NCBI GenBank assembly: GCA_016745315.1 | Contig: CP066886.1 | Coordinates: 3,968,501 to 4,032,500 of the forward strand | Direction: 5' to 3' | DNA: 64,000 nt | DNA from: Arthrospira sp. PCC 9108 | Lineage (GTDB): Bacteria; Cyanobacteriota; Cyanobacteriia; Cyanobacteriales; Microcoleaceae | Part shown: piece after piece, positions 60,238 through 64,000 of the stretch | Position numbering within the stretch: position 1 is the first letter of the stretch | How the letters are laid out: the number at the start of each line of letters is the position of its first letter | The notes under the pieces: generated by a model | Told to the model about the DNA's origin: nothing | The model's input: the letters and a program-made list of their open reading frames with translations, nothing else | Database searches by the model: none | Position numbers and translations under genes: made by a program

Positions 60238-60263
60238 CCCATTTTTGACCCCCAAAATGGGCT
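60238..60263 (+). terminator. Terminator hairpin after GNAT gene
   Basis: CCCATTTTTGACCCCCAAAATGGG directly follows the stop; an 8-bp stem. A second small hairpin TCGCCC-TTTT-AGGGCGA follows at about 60273-60290. Confidence 0.7.
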
Positions 60264-60290
60264 TCAAGCCTCGCCCTTTTAGGGCGAGTA

Positions 60291-60485
60291 TTGAGAGAAT
60301 CCTACACCGACTCCCATGGTCAGACGGAACCTAACCCCAGATTTTTTCCTTGAGGAGATAAGCGCCTTAAGAGAATCAGGAGGGGCGGAAAGTTTTTCCC
60401 CCCTTTGGTGGGTAAAATCCCGTCGGGTATGGGAAATTTTACCATGAATCTGAACCCCCTTCAAAAGGGTAGGTCAGACAAGCTA
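60291..60485. other. Intergenic, nothing firm
   Basis: Holds a G/C-rich stretch with GGGGCGGAAAG...CCCCCC that could fold, but no gene. Ends at the IS630 target TA. Confidence 0.45.
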
Positions 60486-61441
60486 TAGCACAAAACAGAA
60501 AAGTTAGGACGTATAATGGCAAGGATATCTACAGAAGACCCAAAATGCCAGCCCCCTACAGTTACGACCTTAGACAAAAAGTTATTAATGCAATTGAACT
60601 AGACGGTATGCCCAAAACCGAAGCCAGTCAAGTTTTCCATGTCAGCCGGAACACTATCAATCTCTGGCTGCAAAGAAAAGAACACACCGGCGACTTCCTC
60701 CCTAAACCTAATCGCCCACCTGGTCATAGCCACCAAATTACCGACTGGCAAAAATTCAAGGCTTTTGCCCAAGAGCATGGCCACAAAACCTCCGCTCAAA
60801 TGGCTCAACTTTGGGATGACGACATCTCTCCTCGCACCATATCCAGAGCCTTGAAGAAAATTGGCTTCACCACCAAAAAAAAACTTACGGCTACCAAGAA
60901 CGTGATCAGCAACAGCGAGAGGAGTTTATTGCTCAGATTGAACAGATGGAGCCGGAAGGGTTGGTTTACCTCGATGAAGCTGGCATGAATAGTCAAGACT
61001 CGGATTACCCTTATGGTTACTGCGAGGAAGGAAAACGCTTCGATGCCCTCAAATCAGGGAAGAGGCAGGGCAGGGTGAGCTATATGGCGGCATGGTGTTA
61101 TCAACAACTCTTAGCCCCCGATCGCTTTGAGGGTTGTTGTAATCGGACAGTGTTTGAGTTGTGGTTGGAGTTCATCTTAATTCCAACACTGAAGCCAGGT
61201 CAGACTCTAGTGCTAGACAATGCAACGTTTCATAAAGGGGGACGGATTCCTGAGCTAGTGGAGGCGGCTCAATGCCGTTTGCTCTATCTACCACCTTATT
61301 CGCCAGACCTCAACAAGATAGAGAAATGTTGGTCGTGGTTGAAAGCCTGCATTCGCCATTGCACGTGAGCAGTTTGATTCTCTCGATGATGCCATGGATT
61401 CCGTTCTCAAGGCTGCGTCCTAACCACCTTGACTAATGCTA
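60486..61441 (+). mobile_element. IS630-family element, full length
   Basis: 956 bp, TA at 60484-60485 and 61442-61443. Ends TAGCACAAAACAGAA and (complement) TAGCATTAGTCAAGG; the left end is a slightly different subtype from the CAGACAGG ends. Confidence 0.9.
60545..61368 (+). pseudogene. IS630 transposase, A9 frameshift
   Basis: HTH frame 60545-60988 (ends TTKKKLTATKNVIS and shadow) and DDE frame to 61368 (LVYLDEAGMN, LDNATFHKGG, LNKIEKCWSWLKACIRHCT). Phase change at a run of 9 A. Otherwise undamaged. Confidence 0.85.
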
Positions 61442-61443
61442 TA

Positions 61444-62162
61444 GAGTCTGACCTGGCTTCAATGTTGGAATTAAGATGAACTCCAACCACAACTCAAACA
61501 CTGTCCGATTACAACAACCCTCAAAGCGATCGGGGCTAAGAGTTGTTGATAACACCATGCCGCCATATAGCTCACCCTGCCCTGCCTCTTCCCTGATTTG
61601 AGGGCATCGAAGCGTTTTCCTTCCTCGCAGTAACCATAAGGGTAATCCGAGTCTTGACTATTCATGCCAGCTTCATCGAGGTAAACCAACCCTTCCGGCT
61701 CCATCTGTTCAATCTGAGCAATAAACTCCTCTCGCTGTTGCTGATCACGTTCTTGGTAGCCGTAAGTTTTTTTTTCTGGTGAAGCCAATTTTCTTCAAGG
61801 CTCTGGATATGGTGCGAGGAGAGATGTCGTCATCCCAAAGTTGAGCCATTTGAGCGGAGGTTTTGGGCCATGCTCTTGGGCAAAAGCCTTGAATTTTTGC
61901 CAGTCGGTAATTTGGTGGCTATGACCAGGTGGGCGATTAGGTTTAGGGAGGAAGTCGCCGGTGTGTTCTTTTCTTTGCAGCCAGAGATTGATAGTGTTCC
62001 GGCTGACATGGAAAACTTGACTGGCTTCGGTTTTGGGCATACCGTCTAGTTCAATTGCATTAATAACTTTTTGTCTAAGGTCGTAACTGTAGGGGGCTGG
62101 CATTTTGGGTCTTCTGTAGATATCCTTGCCATTATACGTCCTAACTTTTCTGTTTTGTGCTA
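61444..62162 (-). mobile_element. IS630 copy, transposase-3' end missing
   Basis: Complete right (HTH-side) end TAGCACAAAACAGAA (complement, 62162), but only about 719 bp; it begins inside the DDE region at GAGTCTGACC, directly abutting the neighbouring IS630. The missing 240 bp are not on the other side of that neighbour. Confidence 0.85.
61471..62103 (-). pseudogene. IS630 transposase, truncated, A9 frameshift
   Basis: MPAPYSYDLRQKVINAIEL with a GHGPKPPLK frame break near 61866, HTH intact, run of 9 A, then EGLVYLDEAGMNSQDSDYPY and a shift at LAPIALRVV. The second Asp and Glu of the DDE triad are lost by truncation. Confidence 0.82.
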
Positions 62163-62164
62163 TA

Positions 62165-62280
62165 ACTACCTACACAGACCTTTAAAAGTACCCCGGTGGA
62201 TAGGACAAATCTAAAGATGGAATGCCCGCATAGATGGAACGTTTAAACCCCTCATTGGCTCTGCTAATAAATAAGTGAGT
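62165..62280 (+). mobile_element. Group II intron internal fragment
   Basis: A domain I-III stretch (ACCTACACAGACCTTT to CTCTGCTAATAAATAAGTGAGT) between the IS630 and a new intron start. Confidence 0.7.
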
Positions 62281-63167
62281 GTGCGAGATGTTTAGGAATG
62301 AAATAGGGCTGAGATGCTCGAAATAACCTCCTAGTGGGGACTTCAACCCCTTGGTTGAATACAAGAAACTCGTATCTCGTTTCTGAGCATCCCCATAACT
62401 GTTTATATGTCCCGACGTTTGGGGGAATCCAAACAAGGCAGGGAACTCAAGGTCAAGACTGAACGCTGGTGTTATGTACAGCAGGAAGTTGAGAGTAAAG
62501 GCGATAGCCACCCCCAGTTTCAGGACTCACAACCCGTCAGATTGAAGCGGGGAACGGAAGGCGTGAGGGAAACCTGTTCCCAATAACCCGACCACTGCCA
62601 ATCATCTATGATTAGGGAAACCGAATGTCCGGCTTGAACCATCGTCAATTTATAGTAGCGAAACAGGTTGAAACGCTGCGCTCAAAAGAGCAAGGGGAAA
62701 AGTAGGAGTTTACTTACACTACCTACACAGACCTTGAAAATACCCCGGTGGATAGGACAAATCTAAAGATGGAATGCCCATATAAACGGAACGTTTAAAC
62801 CCCTCTTAGGCTCTGCTAATAAACAAGTGAGCAATATTACTCGCAAGCAGAGCGTGAAAAGTGTAAGCGTATGCCTCCTAGGGGAAAGGATGTGACTGAA
62901 AGCTAATGCCTAACTGTAATGGTTAGGATATGCCCACTAGTCACGGTGTGGATATAGAGACCGCGACAACTAAGAGTGTTTATGACCAGAGCGAGTTAAT
63001 GACTACGTGGTTGTATATAGCTCCGAAAGTTGAGGTCATAAAGCAGGGGGTTGTAGCCCTGTTCCCAATGACAAAGGGGTATCCACATCAGGAGCCGTAT
63101 GAGGTGAAAGTCTCAAGTACGGTTTGGAATTGGAGTTGGGGAAGGCGACTTCCCTTTCGACCATAAC
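62281..63167 (+). mobile_element. ORF-less group II intron, 887 nt
   Basis: 5' end GTGCGAGATG at 62281, 3' end TTTCGACCATAAC at 63167, domain V (GAGCCGTATGAGGTG) near 63092-63125. It is the CCATAAC-ending subfamily. Its 5' flank is intron domain sequence and its 3' flank is an RT gene, which do not belong together. Confidence 0.85.
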
Positions 63168-64000
63168 AAAATGCTCTTACCGTGAACCATGATTACCTAC
63201 TGTCCAAAATTCATTGTCCAAGCAGCCTGAAAAGAGACTTGAAACAATGGTTAAAAGCGGGTGTGCTAGATAACGGCGTATTCGAGGATACAGAAGCTAG
63301 GACTCCACTTGGAGGGGTAATAAGTCCAATACTCGCCAACATCGCACTGTTGGGTATGGGTAGGTTAATTGAAACAATGTATCCTAAGAAAAAGAACGTG
63401 GTACAAGCCACAGTAGTGAGATACGCCGATGATTTTGTAGTGATATCACCATCACTAGATATCATTGAACAGTGCAAAACTGCTATTTCCGAATGGCTAA
63501 AACCTGTAGGATTAGAAATAAAACCTGAAAAGACCAGAGTGTGTCATACACTTAACCCCATACAATGTGAGGGTAAAACAGAAGAGCCAGGCTTTGATTT
63601 TTTAGGATTCAACATCAGACAATACCCGGTAGGAAAATACAAAACTGGAAAAACAGGTGGGACAGCAAGCCGATTAATCGGACACAAAACCCACATAAAA
63701 CCCAGCAACAAAGCAGTTCAAGCTCATACAGAAGTGATTAAGGGTGTAATCAAACAACATAAAACTGCACCCCAGTCAGCCCTGATAAGCAGACTAAACC
63801 CAATAATACGGGGATGGTCAAATTACTACTCAGGAGTCGTCTCAGTCGAAACCTTCAACAAGCTAGACCATACAATCTGGAAGATGTTACGGGCATGGAC
63901 AGTATCAAGATGCGGAAAGGCAAGTCATGAAAAACTGAGGAATTACTTTAGACCCGGAACGGTCAAGCTCAGTAATGGGAAAGAAAGGCATGAAACTTGG
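63168..64000 (+). pseudogene. Group II intron RT, C-terminal part, runs off window
   Basis: Begins AAAATGCTCTTACCGTGAACC (the AKC/SYREP break), then NHDYLLSKIHCPSSLKRDLK, TPLGGVISPILANIALLGMG (PQG changed to PLG), RYADDFVVISPSLDIIEQCK, X-domain KPGFDFLGFNIRQYPVGKYK-like region to HETW at the window edge. N-terminal half absent. HNH would lie beyond 64000. Confidence 0.82.

Overview
The window looks like a repeat-rich accessory region of a filamentous cyanobacterium. HIP1-type GCGATCGC octamers recur, lipA and a Ycf52-like GNAT gene are cyanobacterial in style, and the density of group II introns and IS630 copies resembles Arthrospira/Limnospira. The genus is an inference; no search was possible.

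Layout. 1-3972: remnants of group II introns and one intact intron with a full 588-residue RT/maturase/HNH protein (minus strand). 4053-11781: a type I restriction-modification locus (hsdM intact, hsdS and hsdR each cut by one ochre codon) with a VapBC-like pair between hsdS and hsdR, a mazEF pair beside it, and a 55-bp direct repeat at both ends. 11918-13335: an IS4-like element with clear 9-bp target duplications. 13419-17048: a heavily damaged second hsdR overlapping a DUF1828-like gene. 17051-19456: IS630 copies around a Uma2-type gene. 19828-25021: a decayed IS607-type element (serine recombinase plus TnpB) whose tnpB is interrupted by a group II intron at a position where exact removal restores the reading frame. 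25349-26227: lipA, directly downstream of a 4.4-kb nested intron (intron within intron plus IS630).

30722-46856: the strongest candidate for an undescribed entity. A 16-kb AT-rich block is closed at both ends by imperfect inverted repeats of about 0.9 kb, each starting in a tRNA-Pro gene (CGG on the left, UGG on the right, facing each other). Inside, leftward genes (small proteins, a P-loop ATPase, a PD-(D/E)XK nuclease, unknown structural-looking proteins) and rightward genes (small proteins, a phage-type tail fibre with an S74-like chaperone tail, a small membrane protein) diverge from about 41.35 kb. No recombinase is recognisable. Most genes are broken, and the lesions are dominated by loss of one base in a homopolymer run.

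46922-58784: a second IS4-like copy, a multiply nested group II intron carrying three ORF-less introns, an IS630 inside an IS630, and a second large intron on the plus strand. 58895-60237: two ordinary genes (ACT-like protein, GNAT acetyltransferase). 60486-64000: two IS630 copies and further intron pieces ending inside an RT gene. Overall the mobile elements sit inside one another up to three deep, and most open frames are decayed parts of them.
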